DNA of 19,044 nt from an uncultured bacterium (GCA_900553895.1 USFB01000033.1:1-19044); one strand, 5' to 3'; shown: positions 6,363-14,967, numbered from the stretch's first letter. Translations and numbers: made by a program. Notes: generated from the letters alone by a model not told the origin.

Positions 6363-7916
6363 ATGATTAAGGGGAAGATTGTAGTAGTCGATGATGAAAG
6401 AATAGTTACTTCTGCTTTTAAGACATTGCTTAAAGTTGAAGGCTTTTCTGATGCTCATTTTTTTAATAGTCCAAAGGATGCATTAACTTTTTTAAAAGAT
6501 AATCAACCTGATTTAGTAATTTCAGACTTTTTGATGCCTGAAATGAACGGTTTAGAATTTTTATCAGAAGTAAAAAAACTTTACCCTGAAGTGAGTAAAA
6601 TTTTACTAACGGGTTACGCTGATAAAGAAAACGCTATTAAAGCCATCAATGAAATCGGGCTTTACAGATACATTGAAAAACCTTGGAATAACGATGATTT
6701 GATTATCAATATCAAAAATGGTATTGAAAGAAGCTATCTTTTAAGCGAATTAAGACAAAAAATTTCTGAATTGGAAGAAGCTAAAAAAGAATTGGAAAAA
6801 TATTCACACAACTTGGAACAAATAGTTGAAGAACGTACGGCAGACTTGAAACAATCTAATGCAAAATTAGAAGGGATATTCAATTATTGTGCTGACGGAA
6901 TTGTAATTATTAACGAAGACGGAATTATAGAACAAGTAAATCCGGCATGCGAAACTTTAATCGGACTTGTTGGGGAGAAATTGTTAATGACCTCCATTGA
7001 CGATTATTTGTTTAGCAAAAAAACTTTTATTTCAAAAGAACTACATAAGCTTGATGAAAGCGAACTACTTTTGAGAGAATTCTACATCAAAAATCCTTTG
7101 AGCAATACTGAAACACCTGTAGAAATCAGTTTTGCAAGGATTAATCCAGATGATGAATATAAACGTTTTGTTGGTGTAATAAGAGATGTTACGGAACAGA
7201 AAAAATCAGATAAATTAAGAGATGATTTTATTGCAACGCTTACACACGATTTGAGAACTCCATTGTTAGCTGCTATTCAAACACTAACATTCTTCCTCAA
7301 CGGTGCTTTGGGCGAATTGGATGAAAAACAAAAACTTTTACTTGCTACAATGCAAAAAAGTAACGAGGATTTGCTGGGCTTAGTTAATGCTCTTTTAGAA
7401 GTTTATAAATATGATGCGGATAAATTAGAGTTAACTAAAACGAACTTTAATATGTATAATCTTGTTGAACAAGTGTACAATGAATTGCAACCGCTTGCAC
7501 AAACAAAGGAAATTGAATTTAAGATTGAATGTACAAACAAAGATTTAACCGTAAATGCCGATAGAAGTGAAATTAGACGTGTAATTTGCAATCTTTGCGG
7601 AAATGCGATAAATTACACACAAAATGGCGGACGAGTTGTAATAACACTAAAAAATGAAGGTAATGACTTAATTTTCTCTGTGTCCGACAACGGTTCGGGA
7701 ATTCCTCAAGAAGATATTCCAAACATGTTCCAAAGATTTTCACAAGGTACGAGTAAAAAACGTTCAACAGGTACCGGCTTAGGTTTATATTTGTCAAGAC
7801 AAATTATAGAATCGCACGGTGGTAAAATCTGGTTGGAAAGTACGTTAAATAAAGGCAGTGAGTTTTCATTCCTGCTTACGGATTCAGTTATTCAAAAAGA
7901 AGGAAGTTTAGTATGA
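6363..7916 (+). CDS. Hybrid sensor kinase: REC-coiled coil-PAS-HisKA-HATPase
   Basis: A 517-residue cytoplasmic kinase. Residues 1-120 are a receiver domain with acidic pair Asp10-Asp11, phospho-acceptor Asp55 (SDFLMPEMNG) and a KPW motif. A helical linker rich in Glu and Lys (about 128-165) leads to a PAS domain (about 168-283, ending VGVIRDVTEQKKSD). HisKA carries His295 (ATLTHDLRTPL) and the ATPase domain has NLCGNAINY, DNGSGIP, FQRFSQG and GTGLGLYL. An N-terminal receiver means the kinase itself is controlled by phosphorylation or docking of another kinase. The gene ends in ATGA overlapping the next start by 4 bp, so the LuxR-type regulator is the likely target. No membrane segment is present. 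Confidence 0.9.
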   Translation: MIKGKIVVVDDERIVTSAFKTLLKVEGFSDAHFFNSPKDALTFLKDNQPDLVISDFLMPEMNGLEFLSEVKKLYPEVSKILLTGYADKENAIKAINEIGLYRYIEKPWNNDDLIINIKNGIERSYLLSELRQKISELEEAKKELEKYSHNLEQIVEERTADLKQSNAKLEGIFNYCADGIVIINEDGIIEQVNPACETLIGLVGEKLLMTSIDDYLFSKKTFISKELHKLDESELLLREFYIKNPLSNTETPVEISFARINPDDEYKRFVGVIRDVTEQKKSDKLRDDFIATLTHDLRTPLLAAIQTLTFFLNGALGELDEKQKLLLATMQKSNEDLLGLVNALLEVYKYDADKLELTKTNFNMYNLVEQVYNELQPLAQTKEIEFKIECTNKDLTVNADRSEIRRVICNLCGNAINYTQNGGRVVITLKNEGNDLIFSVSDNGSGIPQEDIPNMFQRFSQGTSKKRSTGTGLGLYLSRQIIESHGGKIWLESTLNKGSEFSFLLTDSVIQKEGSLV

Positions 7917-8572
7917 TAAATACTTTGTTAGTTGAAGACCACGAGCTTTATAGAATGGGTTTATCAATGCTTTTAGATAAAGCAGAAGGTATTACGCTTG
8001 TAGCGGAATCAGCAGATGGATTGGACGGAATTAAAAAGGCTCGTGAATTTTCACCTGATGTTATTCTTATGGACATAGGACTTCCAAATATAGATGGGAT
8101 TGAAGCGACTCAACGTATTAAAGATTTTAATCCTGACGTTAAAATTTTAATCTTTACTTCACGTGATAGCGAAAACGATGTATTTGAAGCTTTTAAAGCC
8201 GGTGCAGACGGTTATATTATGAAAGGTGCAACGCCTGAACAAACAATTTCCGCGATTAAATCCGTTTATGAAGGTGTTGGTTGGATAGATCCGAGCATTG
8301 CAAAAATGGTATTTTCAAACCTTCAAAAACCAAGCGCAAATGTTGTTACAGAACCTGAGCCTAAAAAATCAAATAATTCTTATGGTTTAACAGAAAGAGA
8401 ATTGGATGTTTTGGAACTTATGGTCGAAGGTCTTTCTAATCCGCAAATTGCAGATAAATTAGTTATTACAAAAGCGACTGCAAAAGCTCACGTTCATAGT
8501 ATTTTGCAAAAACTTTGCGTTTCTTCCAGAACTCAAGCAACAGTTACAGCAATGAAAGAGGGTTTAGTTTAA
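7913..8572 (+). CDS. NarL/FixJ-family response regulator with LuxR-type HTH
   Basis: A 219-residue transcription factor. The receiver has the Glu8-Asp9 acidic pair and acceptor Asp54 (VILMDIGLPNIDG); its Lys lies in GYIMKGATP. After a linker (about 135-155) comes a LuxR-type helix-turn-helix (LTERELDVLELMVEGLSNPQIA, then TKATAKAHVHSILQKL). It is translationally coupled to the REC-PAS kinase upstream (4-bp overlap), which makes the two a cognate pair. The 1-bp overlap with the next gene implies a three-gene unit. Target promoters are not identifiable from the window. Confidence 0.92.
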   Translation: MINTLLVEDHELYRMGLSMLLDKAEGITLVAESADGLDGIKKAREFSPDVILMDIGLPNIDGIEATQRIKDFNPDVKILIFTSRDSENDVFEAFKAGADGYIMKGATPEQTISAIKSVYEGVGWIDPSIAKMVFSNLQKPSANVVTEPEPKKSNNSYGLTERELDVLELMVEGLSNPQIADKLVITKATAKAHVHSILQKLCVSSRTQATVTAMKEGLV

Positions 8573-9807
8573 TGTTTGAAGCATTAGCCGGCATGATAAT
8601 GGCTGCAAAAATCCATTTTAATCAAATGAAATATCCGATTATGAAAAAACAGGATAGAGTTGTTGCTGAGACAATTTATAGAAATAACGTTGATAAAGTC
8701 GGTGAAACTGAAAAATACGAAAAAAGTAAAATGCCTAAATCTGGCTATATGACGGTTGAAGAATACGAAAATGAATCTCGAGCAAAATCCCGTCGAGAAA
8801 TTAGCGCAAAAATCCTAGATAAAGCAGAAATGCCAAAAGATGAAAACATGGTTTATGTTCCGCAAAAGAAATTTCATCTAGTAAAATATAATGACCCCGT
8901 TGGCAGTCCTGAGTTGAGTTTACCAAGAAAATTAAATTTTGACAGACAAATAAACGCACAAGGAATTGTATCCGGCGATTTTACAAAGCTTGTTTACCCT
9001 GCTGTTTATTATTACGCACAATCCGATTGCACAAGTTGTGATTTGTTTTTAATAAATTTGGATTCTTCGCTTTCGGATATTGAAAAAGTCAAGAAAGCTA
9101 ATATTTTAAACAAAGTCGATAAACCTTTGATTTCAACCGATAAGTCGATAGATACAAAATTTATTTTTAGAACACTTACTCCGATTGATTTTTCAAGTGA
9201 CAATACAAAACTTGTAGTTAAAGAAAAAATCGGTTACAGACATGATGGAATTTGGCAGACAAATTTATGGGTATATGATTTTAATAGAAAAGAAGCTCAA
9301 AAGTTACCACAAATCAGAGATGCGATTGTAAATTATTGGGCACAAGCGGGTGGAGTCGATTTTGATGAAAAACGTTGGGATATTTATCCTTTAGGTTTTG
9401 ACGCTAATGATGAAAACCGAGTTGTTGTTTGTGCCTACGCCTACACCGGTGATGTTCCGAAATTTTTAGGTACTTGGAGTATTGATGTTTATGGCGAAAA
9501 TTCAAGGCTGGAATCTTTGACAGGTTCAAGTATTCCTATATCAATTGTAGGGTATAGAATGGAAGAAGAAGCTGAAGTTATTCCTGTTTCAGAAGTTGAA
9601 TTTGATGCAAAACAAGCAAAAGAACTTGCAAAAGCCAAAGAAAAAGATGCAAAAGAAGCTAAGAAGTTTGATGAAAAAGTTAAAAAAGTAGAATATGAGC
9701 GCAAAATTCAACAAATGGATATGGAAACAATGTTGAAAATTATGCAACGCCAAGAAGAAATGAAGAAAAATTATCAAAAAAGTAAAGATGGTGTAACCGG
9801 AAGTTAA
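8572..9807 (+). CDS. Unknown protein with a TolB-like segment and charged C-terminal coiled coil
   Basis: A 411-residue protein if translation begins at the ATG in the TAATG overlap with the regulator gene, which has GAGGG 8 bases upstream; an upstream in-frame ATG at 8515 would lie inside the regulator gene and is less likely. No signal peptide or membrane helix is evident. The middle (about 215-340) contains DFSSDNTKLVVKE followed by TNLWVYDFNRKEAQKLPQ, a pattern typical of beta-propeller repeats of the TolB/WD40-like type. A CTSCD segment lies near residue 150. The last 70 residues are rich in Lys, Glu and Ala and probably form a coiled coil. I do not recognise the family. Coupling to the two-component pair suggests it works with or is an output of it. 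Confidence 0.7.
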   Translation: MFEALAGMIMAAKIHFNQMKYPIMKKQDRVVAETIYRNNVDKVGETEKYEKSKMPKSGYMTVEEYENESRAKSRREISAKILDKAEMPKDENMVYVPQKKFHLVKYNDPVGSPELSLPRKLNFDRQINAQGIVSGDFTKLVYPAVYYYAQSDCTSCDLFLINLDSSLSDIEKVKKANILNKVDKPLISTDKSIDTKFIFRTLTPIDFSSDNTKLVVKEKIGYRHDGIWQTNLWVYDFNRKEAQKLPQIRDAIVNYWAQAGGVDFDEKRWDIYPLGFDANDENRVVVCAYAYTGDVPKFLGTWSIDVYGENSRLESLTGSSIPISIVGYRMEEEAEVIPVSEVEFDAKQAKELAKAKEKDAKEAKKFDEKVKKVEYERKIQQMDMETMLKIMQRQEEMKKNYQKSKDGVTGS

Positions 9808-9828
9808 AGAAATTAGTCTAAAAGTTGA

Positions 9829-9857
9829 TTGTTCTAACTTCTGATTTGGTGTATATT
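9829..9857 (+). promoter_or_regulatory. Possible promoter for the TadZ-like gene
   Basis: TTGTTC (9829-9834) and TATATT (9852-9857) are 17 bases apart in the 81-base gap before the ATPase gene. A start near 9864 would give a leader of about 25 bases including an AGAGG site. Confidence 0.4.
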
Positions 9858-9888
9858 AAAATCTGTATTTGATAATAAGAGGTTAGAG

Positions 9889-11037
9889 ATGCAAAATTCG
9901 GTAATTGTTTTTGACAAAAACAGCAATTCCAGAGAAATTATAAAATCATATTTAGAAAGCTTTGATTTTATAGGTGAAGTTAAGCTTTTTGATGATTATA
10001 TAGATGGTTACGAAGAAGTAAAAAAATGCGGTGCTAATTCTATTGTAATTATGGATATATCTTCAAATGGCGAAGATATTAAAGAAATGGCAGACCGAAT
10101 TAAACTTTGCACGCCAAAACTGGTTATAACTTCTACAAATTGTTCTACTAATGATATAATAAGAGCCTTAAGATTGGGTGCAAAAGAATTTTTGCCAAAA
10201 CCTGTTCTTAAAGAAGATCTGAGCAGAATTGTTCAAGCTTTAGCAAGTGTTTCTGCTGACGAAATTTCGACTCAGTCAAAAATTATTACTGTTTATTCAA
10301 ACAAGGGCGGAATCGGAAAAACTACAATTGCAATTAATTTGGCTTTAGAATTAGCAAAAGTTGCAAAAGACAAAGTTGCGCTTTTGGATTTAAACCTACA
10401 GTTAGGTGACGTTTCAACATTTTTGAACCTAAATCCGGTGTTTGATGTCAACTATGTTTTAAATAAATTGGTTAATAATGAGAATTCTAATTTAATTAAA
10501 GCGTTTGAAAAATATAAAGATACCTCGCTTTATATTTTATCAGACCCTAATTATATTGAGCAGGCAGAAAGTATTAAACCGCAACAAATTCCTGCGCTTT
10601 TCGAAGCTTTGAGAAAAGAATTTTCGTATATTATAGTTGATATGTCGTCAAATATTGATGAAAATTCACTTAAAATTCTTGACTGTTCGGATTGGATAAT
10701 GTTTACAACAATTGTAAATATTCCTGCAATAAGAAATGCGCAAAGATGTTTGAATTTATTCCATTCAAGAAGATATCCGAAAGACAAAGTTAAAATTGTA
10801 GTTAATCGTTATATGGACAACGATGAAATCAAAATTGATGATATAGAAAATACGCTTGCACAAAAAGTTTATTGGAAAATTCCTAATAATTATTTCACGA
10901 TTATGGAAGCTATTAATAAAGGCATGACGATTTCGGAAGTCAATCCTTCATCTAATATCAGTAACAGTTTTAGAGATTTTGCATCAAAAGTTTCTGACGA
11001 TATTATCGAACAGTCCGTTCTTCAATACAGAGTTTAG
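9889..11037 (+). CDS. CpaE/TadZ-type receiver-ATPase fusion
   Basis: A 382-residue protein. Residues 1-120 are a receiver-like domain that keeps a candidate acceptor Asp56 (VIMDISSNG) and a KP motif (FLPKPV). Residues 131-370 are a ParA/MinD-type ATPase with a deviant Walker A motif (SNKGGIGKTT, Lys139 and Lys144), a switch region (LLDLNLQLGDVS) and VDMSS as Walker B. This domain order defines CpaE/TadZ proteins, which position pili at the cell pole, usually through membrane binding. The following gene for a membrane protein starts 8 bp later. No other Tad pilus gene (secretin, CpaF ATPase) is in the window, so the exact partner is unknown; a link to the two prepilins is inference. Confidence 0.85.
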   Translation: MQNSVIVFDKNSNSREIIKSYLESFDFIGEVKLFDDYIDGYEEVKKCGANSIVIMDISSNGEDIKEMADRIKLCTPKLVITSTNCSTNDIIRALRLGAKEFLPKPVLKEDLSRIVQALASVSADEISTQSKIITVYSNKGGIGKTTIAINLALELAKVAKDKVALLDLNLQLGDVSTFLNLNPVFDVNYVLNKLVNNENSNLIKAFEKYKDTSLYILSDPNYIEQAESIKPQQIPALFEALRKEFSYIIVDMSSNIDENSLKILDCSDWIMFTTIVNIPAIRNAQRCLNLFHSRRYPKDKVKIVVNRYMDNDEIKIDDIENTLAQKVYWKIPNNYFTIMEAINKGMTISEVNPSSNISNSFRDFASKVSDDIIEQSVLQYRV

Positions 11038-11045
11038 GAGTAAAA

Positions 11046-11855
11046 ATGCTTAGTTACATAAAAGACAGTTTTCAACTTACAAATAAATACATAATTTTAG
11101 CGACGCCGTTAATTTTGTTCTCGCTATTATCAAGCTTGTATATTTTATTTTCTGTTGGCGGAAATTTATTAAGCTTGTTAATTGCGCTTGTTTTATTTGG
11201 ATTAATGGTCGGTGCGTTTTTGTCAGGTTGGTTTTTTATGATTAAAACTTGTGTTTCTAATCCTGAACAAGAAGACCCGAACGGATTATTAAAAGAATTT
11301 CCCGCTGGTGTCGGAGAATATTTTTTGTCGGTTTTAGGGTTAATGCTTAATACAATGTTCATTTCTGTGTTATTAATTCTTGTTTCTTATTTTGTCGGTA
11401 TGAAGCTAATCGGAGATATAGGAATTACTCCGGAAACTTTGACAAAAGGTATGGAATCTTTTACAGCAATGAAAGCGTTTTTAGGTAGTTTAACACAAGA
11501 ACAATTATTCAAACTTAATGCTTGGAATATGCTTTTATTTTTCACAATGTCAGTAACATATTTTCTGATTATGTTTTATTCCCCTGCATTGTTTTTCAAA
11601 GAAAAAAATCCTTTTAAAGCTTATTTTGTGTCATTAAAAGACTTGTTCAGCAAAAAGTTTTTTAAAAACTTTGGATTGTTTTTAATCTTGTTTGTTTCAT
11701 ATTTTATTTTATCAATTTTTACAACTTTGTTTGGTGCAAATGTTGTAACTCATTTTATTTTTACGCTTATAAACTTTTATTATTTAGTGTTTATAGCCGT
11801 ACTTGTTTTTAAGTATTACTATGAAAATTATGTGAAAATAAATGAGATTGTCTAA
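11046..11855 (+). CDS. Six-helix integral membrane protein of unknown function
   Basis: A 269-residue inner-membrane protein with about six hydrophobic helices (approximately 17-37, 43-66, 92-117, 162-186, 207-228 and 234-258) and a positively charged C-terminal tail. An AGGAG ribosome binding site lies 6 bases before the ATG. Its start is only 8 bp after the TadZ-like gene, so the two are probably one transcript and the protein may be the membrane partner of that ATPase. No family motif is recognised. Its TAA overlaps the convergent methyltransferase stop by a few bases. Confidence 0.75.
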   Translation: MLSYIKDSFQLTNKYIILATPLILFSLLSSLYILFSVGGNLLSLLIALVLFGLMVGAFLSGWFFMIKTCVSNPEQEDPNGLLKEFPAGVGEYFLSVLGLMLNTMFISVLLILVSYFVGMKLIGDIGITPETLTKGMESFTAMKAFLGSLTQEQLFKLNAWNMLLFFTMSVTYFLIMFYSPALFFKEKNPFKAYFVSLKDLFSKKFFKNFGLFLILFVSYFILSIFTTLFGANVVTHFIFTLINFYYLVFIAVLVFKYYYENYVKINEIV

Positions 11856-12616
11856 ATTTTAGGAGCTTTTGTAAAAACATATTTTACGGAAGTAGGTATA
11901 AATTTGTGTTGCATTAAAAGCTCATCAGTTTTAGCTTCATAAATATCATAATCACCAATAACTACGAGTGAACTTTCATCCAGTTTTTTCTCCAATTTGG
12001 AAGCTAATTCTTCTCGTTTAAAAGCGTCTAAATAAGGCCAAAAATTACGACATAAAAGCACGCTATTTGTATCAGGAAGTTTGTCTATGTCGTCTAAAAT
12101 GTCACTGTTTTCAAATTTAACACATTTTCTAAGTTCTTCTTTTGGAATGACTGCTGCGTCGTAAATATCAGTATCAGAACGTACAAAATCGAAAAATTTG
12201 TGTATATTGAAGTTTGTATAATAATTAATTTGACGATAATCTATTGGTGAAATTCCAATTTTTGAGTAATTTTTAGCACTATCAATGTTTTCTCTGTTTA
12301 TATCTTTTGCAATTATTGGAAAGAATTTTTTTGCGAAATCTTCCCCAAGATGAATTTTCATACCGCTAATGCAGGAATAAGTTTCTTCACCATTTGAACA
12401 GCAATGGTTGATGAAATTAACCTTAGGAATATTTTGGTATTTTCTTTTCAATAATGCAAAAAAATTATCCCAATCCAAATCTTCTCTAAAAAAATAGGTT
12501 GTAGTTCTGTAAAGCAAGTTGTTGTTTTTATCGACCACTGCTCTGGCATTACCTTTACTTGCAATGGCGTTTTTATAATTATAATTGTTAAAATTGTAGG
12601 TTGGTGTAATTCTCAT
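11852..12616 (-). CDS. CheR-type methyltransferase (catalytic domain only)
   Basis: A 254-residue protein that matches the catalytic half of CheR: TTYFFRED (about 39-46) corresponds to the T-x-FFR motif, NHCCSNGEETYS (about 70-81) to the SAM-binding GEE motif, IIAKDINRENIDSA to motif II, LLCRNFWPYLD to the CRN-x-x-YF motif, and SSLVVIGDYD to the late G-x-L-x-x-G strand. CheR methylates glutamates on chemoreceptors. The usual N-terminal helical domain is missing and replaced by about 35 Asn- and Tyr-rich residues. No chemoreceptor, CheA or CheB is in the window, so the substrate may not be a classical receptor. No clear ribosome binding site precedes the ATG. It is divergent from the YifB gene. 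Confidence 0.78.
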   Translation of the reverse strand: MRITPTYNFNNYNYKNAIASKGNARAVVDKNNNLLYRTTTYFFREDLDWDNFFALLKRKYQNIPKVNFINHCCSNGEETYSCISGMKIHLGEDFAKKFFPIIAKDINRENIDSAKNYSKIGISPIDYRQINYYTNFNIHKFFDFVRSDTDIYDAAVIPKEELRKCVKFENSDILDDIDKLPDTNSVLLCRNFWPYLDAFKREELASKLEKKLDESSLVVIGDYDIYEAKTDELLMQHKFIPTSVKYVFTKAPKI

Positions 12617-12673
12617 AGTAATAATTCAAAAACTTCTAAAAATAAAATTTGCGTTATTTGTAAAAATATTTGT

Positions 12674-12681
12674 ATTATAAT
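12674..12681. promoter_or_regulatory. Symmetrical -10 element between the CheR-like and YifB genes
   Basis: ATTATAAT is its own reverse complement, so it offers TATAAT on both strands. On the plus strand TATAAT (12676-12681) is followed after 7 bases by the ATG at 12689, predicting a leaderless start. On the minus strand it would give a leader of about 50 bases to the methyltransferase. The -35 regions are weak on both sides. Confidence 0.45.
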
Positions 12682-12688
12682 GTTTTCA

Positions 12689-14212
12689 ATGGTAACAAAA
12701 ACGATTACAGCAGCAACAGCAGGTATAAATTCTTTTCGTGTGGAAGTGGAAATAGATGTGGCGAATGCATTGCCTAACATCAGTATTGTAGGTTTGCCGG
12801 ATAATGCTGTTTCAGAGGCAAAAGAAAGAGTTCATTCCGCAATTAAAAATTCAGGTTATTCTTTTCCAACCGGTCGTGTTATTGTAAACCTTGCACCTGC
12901 TGACATCAGAAAAGAAGGTACAAATTTTGATTTACCTATTGCAATAGGCATTTTAAAAGAACAGGGTATTGATATAAAGGATGATTCAAACACTGCTTTT
13001 ATAGGAGAATTATCATTAGATGGTTCTTTAAGAAAAATTAATGGTGTTTTACCTCTTGTAAGTGGGTTGAAGGATGTCGGAGTTACCACTGTTTTTGTAC
13101 CTTTTGATAACGCAAGAGAAGCTGCGCTTGTGCAAGGTGTAAAAATATATGGTGCAAAACATTTGTGTGATATTGTTAATCATTATCTTGAAACACCTAT
13201 TACTCAAACTATAATTGATGTTAATAAATACTTTGAAGAAAATGCGCAAGTTGATTTTACATTTGATTTTAAAGATGTAAAAGGACAACAGAAAGCTAAA
13301 AAGGCTTTAGAAATCGCAGCTGCAGGCGGACATAATGTCTTGATGACAGGTTCGCCCGGCTCAGGTAAAACTCTGATGGCAAAATGCTTTGCGTCTATTC
13401 TCCCGCCTCTTGAATTAGAAGAAGCATTTGAACTTACAAAGATTTGCAGTATTTGTGGACTTGTGGAACAGAATAAACCATTGATAACAAATCGTCCGTT
13501 TCGAACCGTTCATCATACGGCTTCGCCAAACGGTATTATTGGCGGCGGTTCAAACCCGAGACCTGGTGAAATAACCCTTGCGCATAGAGGCGTTCTGTTT
13601 TTAGATGAAATGGTAGAATTTCCAAGACAAGTGCTGGAGGTTCTAAGACAACCTTTAGAGGATGGAGAAATTATAATTTCAAGAGCTAAGACTTCAATCA
13701 GGTATCCTGCTAAATTTATGCTGGTTGGTGCTATGAATCCTTGCCCCTGCGGATTTTTAGGCGATAGAGAAAAACCTTGTACATGTTCGGATTTTCAAAT
13801 AAAAAGATACCAGTCAAAATTATCAGGTCCGCTGTTGGATAGAATTGATTTGGTTGTAAGCGTGCCAAGATTAACAACGGAAGAGTTGATGAATACGCAA
13901 AGTAATGTGGAATCTTCTGCTGAAATTAGAAAACGTGTCATAAGAGCCAGAAAAATTCAAGCTGAACGTTATAAAAACGAAGATATCTTAACAAATTCTG
14001 AATTAAGTGCAAAACAAATTAAGCAGTATTGCGTTCTCGATAAAGCATCTGCCGACTTTTTGAAAGAAGCTGCACAAAAATATATGCTTTCAGGAAGAAA
14101 ATTCAATAGAATTCTGAAAATGGCAAGAACCATAGCTGATTTAGAAGGCAAAGCTAATATCGAATTAAAACATTTGACATTGGCTTTGCAATACAGAGTT
14201 GATATGAATTAA
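12689..14212 (+). CDS. YifB/ComM family Mg-chelatase-like AAA+ ATPase
   Basis: A 507-residue AAA+ protein from the second ATG. An upstream ATG at 12680 overlaps the TATAAT element, so 12689 is preferred; it also gives the family's usual length and start. The N-terminal domain (residues 1-165: VEVEIDVANALPNISIVGLPD, and the PADIRKEG...DLPIAIG region) is the ChlI domain of the family. The ATPase domain has Walker A GSPGSGKTLMAK, Walker B GVLFLDEMVEF and the cysteine-rich NPCPCGFLGD...CTC loop, followed by the Mg_chelatase_C domain. ComM helps branch migration during natural transformation in some bacteria; others in the family have no known role. The nearby prepilins fit DNA uptake but do not prove it. 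Confidence 0.92.
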   Translation: MVTKTITAATAGINSFRVEVEIDVANALPNISIVGLPDNAVSEAKERVHSAIKNSGYSFPTGRVIVNLAPADIRKEGTNFDLPIAIGILKEQGIDIKDDSNTAFIGELSLDGSLRKINGVLPLVSGLKDVGVTTVFVPFDNAREAALVQGVKIYGAKHLCDIVNHYLETPITQTIIDVNKYFEENAQVDFTFDFKDVKGQQKAKKALEIAAAGGHNVLMTGSPGSGKTLMAKCFASILPPLELEEAFELTKICSICGLVEQNKPLITNRPFRTVHHTASPNGIIGGGSNPRPGEITLAHRGVLFLDEMVEFPRQVLEVLRQPLEDGEIIISRAKTSIRYPAKFMLVGAMNPCPCGFLGDREKPCTCSDFQIKRYQSKLSGPLLDRIDLVVSVPRLTTEELMNTQSNVESSAEIRKRVIRARKIQAERYKNEDILTNSELSAKQIKQYCVLDKASADFLKEAAQKYMLSGRKFNRILKMARTIADLEGKANIELKHLTLALQYRVDMN

Positions 14213-14232
14213 AAAATTTGCTACAATAAGAA

Positions 14233-14241
14233 TGATAATAT
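14233..14241 (+). promoter_or_regulatory. Possible extended -10 promoter for the second prepilin
   Basis: TGATAATAT (14233-14241) gives a TGn motif next to TAATAT. No good -35 hexamer lies 17 bases upstream. The start near 14248 would leave a short leader with a GAGAGGG site. Confidence 0.35.
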
Positions 14242-14262
14242 ATAAGAGAGGGTTTGTAAATT

Positions 14263-14967
14263 ATGAAAAAAGCATTTACTCTTGCAGAAGTTTTGATTGC
14301 AATAACAATTTTGGGTGTTATTGCTGCGATATCAATGCCGGCAATTATGACTAATATTGATAAAAATACTTGGGCAAATGGTTTGAAAATAAATATGTCT
14401 GTTTTGAACAATGGTTTTAAACAAATGATGGCTCAAGAAGGTGTAGAAGATTTGCGTGACACAAGTTTATGGGCAAAAAATGTAAGCAAGGAAGTTAATA
14501 CTTCCAATACTGAAATTAATTCTGCTATGAAAAAACATTTTAAAATTGAAAAAGTTGCATCAAATTGGCCTGTAAAATCATATAAACTGGATAAAAAGAC
14601 TGCGTATAGTAATACTTCAATAAGATACTATCTTGGTAATTCTGCAACTATTAACGTAAGATTCTTATATGACGCTTCTTATAATGATTGTGCAGCAACT
14701 CAGCTTTTTTGCCACCCGGTAGCAGAAATTATTTTAGATGTAAATGGTGACAAAAGACCGAATGTTATTGGTAAAGATATCTACTTCTTGTTGTTAGGGG
14801 AAAATGGTAATATATATCCATTTGGTGGTGATGCGGCTGCAAACTATTCTTCATCATATAAACGCTGGAACACTGCAAGCGGCTGTAGCGGAAAACAACC
14901 TACTACTGATGGTACATATTGCGCCGGTAGAGTTGCGGATGAAAACTTTAGTATAAACTATAATTAA
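14263..14967 (+). CDS. Type IV pilin-like protein (prepilin), second paralogue
   Basis: A 234-residue pilin-like protein with leader MKKA followed by FTLAEVLIAITILG: Glu is at mature position 5, but Ala replaces the usual Gly at position -1. The hydrophobic helix runs to about residue 27. The C-terminal half has DVNGDKRPNVIGKD, an internal Cys pair (NDCAATQLFC) and a terminal Cys pair (CSG...YCAGRV), matching the layout of the prepilin at 5559-6266. The GAGAGGG ribosome binding site is about 10 bases before the ATG. It stands alone between the YifB gene and a strong terminator, so it is likely its own transcription unit or the tail of the yifB transcript. Confidence 0.87.
   Translation: MKKAFTLAEVLIAITILGVIAAISMPAIMTNIDKNTWANGLKINMSVLNNGFKQMMAQEGVEDLRDTSLWAKNVSKEVNTSNTEINSAMKKHFKIEKVASNWPVKSYKLDKKTAYSNTSIRYYLGNSATINVRFLYDASYNDCAATQLFCHPVAEIILDVNGDKRPNVIGKDIYFLLLGENGNIYPFGGDAAANYSSSYKRWNTASGCSGKQPTTDGTYCAGRVADENFSINYN

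Noticed and set aside
8515..8571. Upstream ATG extending the unknown protein by 19 residues
   Set aside because: It would overlap the end of the LuxR-type regulator's HTH by 58 bases; the ATG at 8572 has a good GAGGG site and the coupled TAATG layout.
9800..9841. Possible terminator after the unknown TolB-like gene (GAAGTTA/TAACTTC)
   Set aside because: The loop is large and no T run follows, so termination there is not supported.
12680..12688. Upstream ATG for the YifB gene
   Set aside because: It overlaps the TATAAT element, so it would not be in the transcript predicted from that promoter; the next ATG gives the usual N-terminus.
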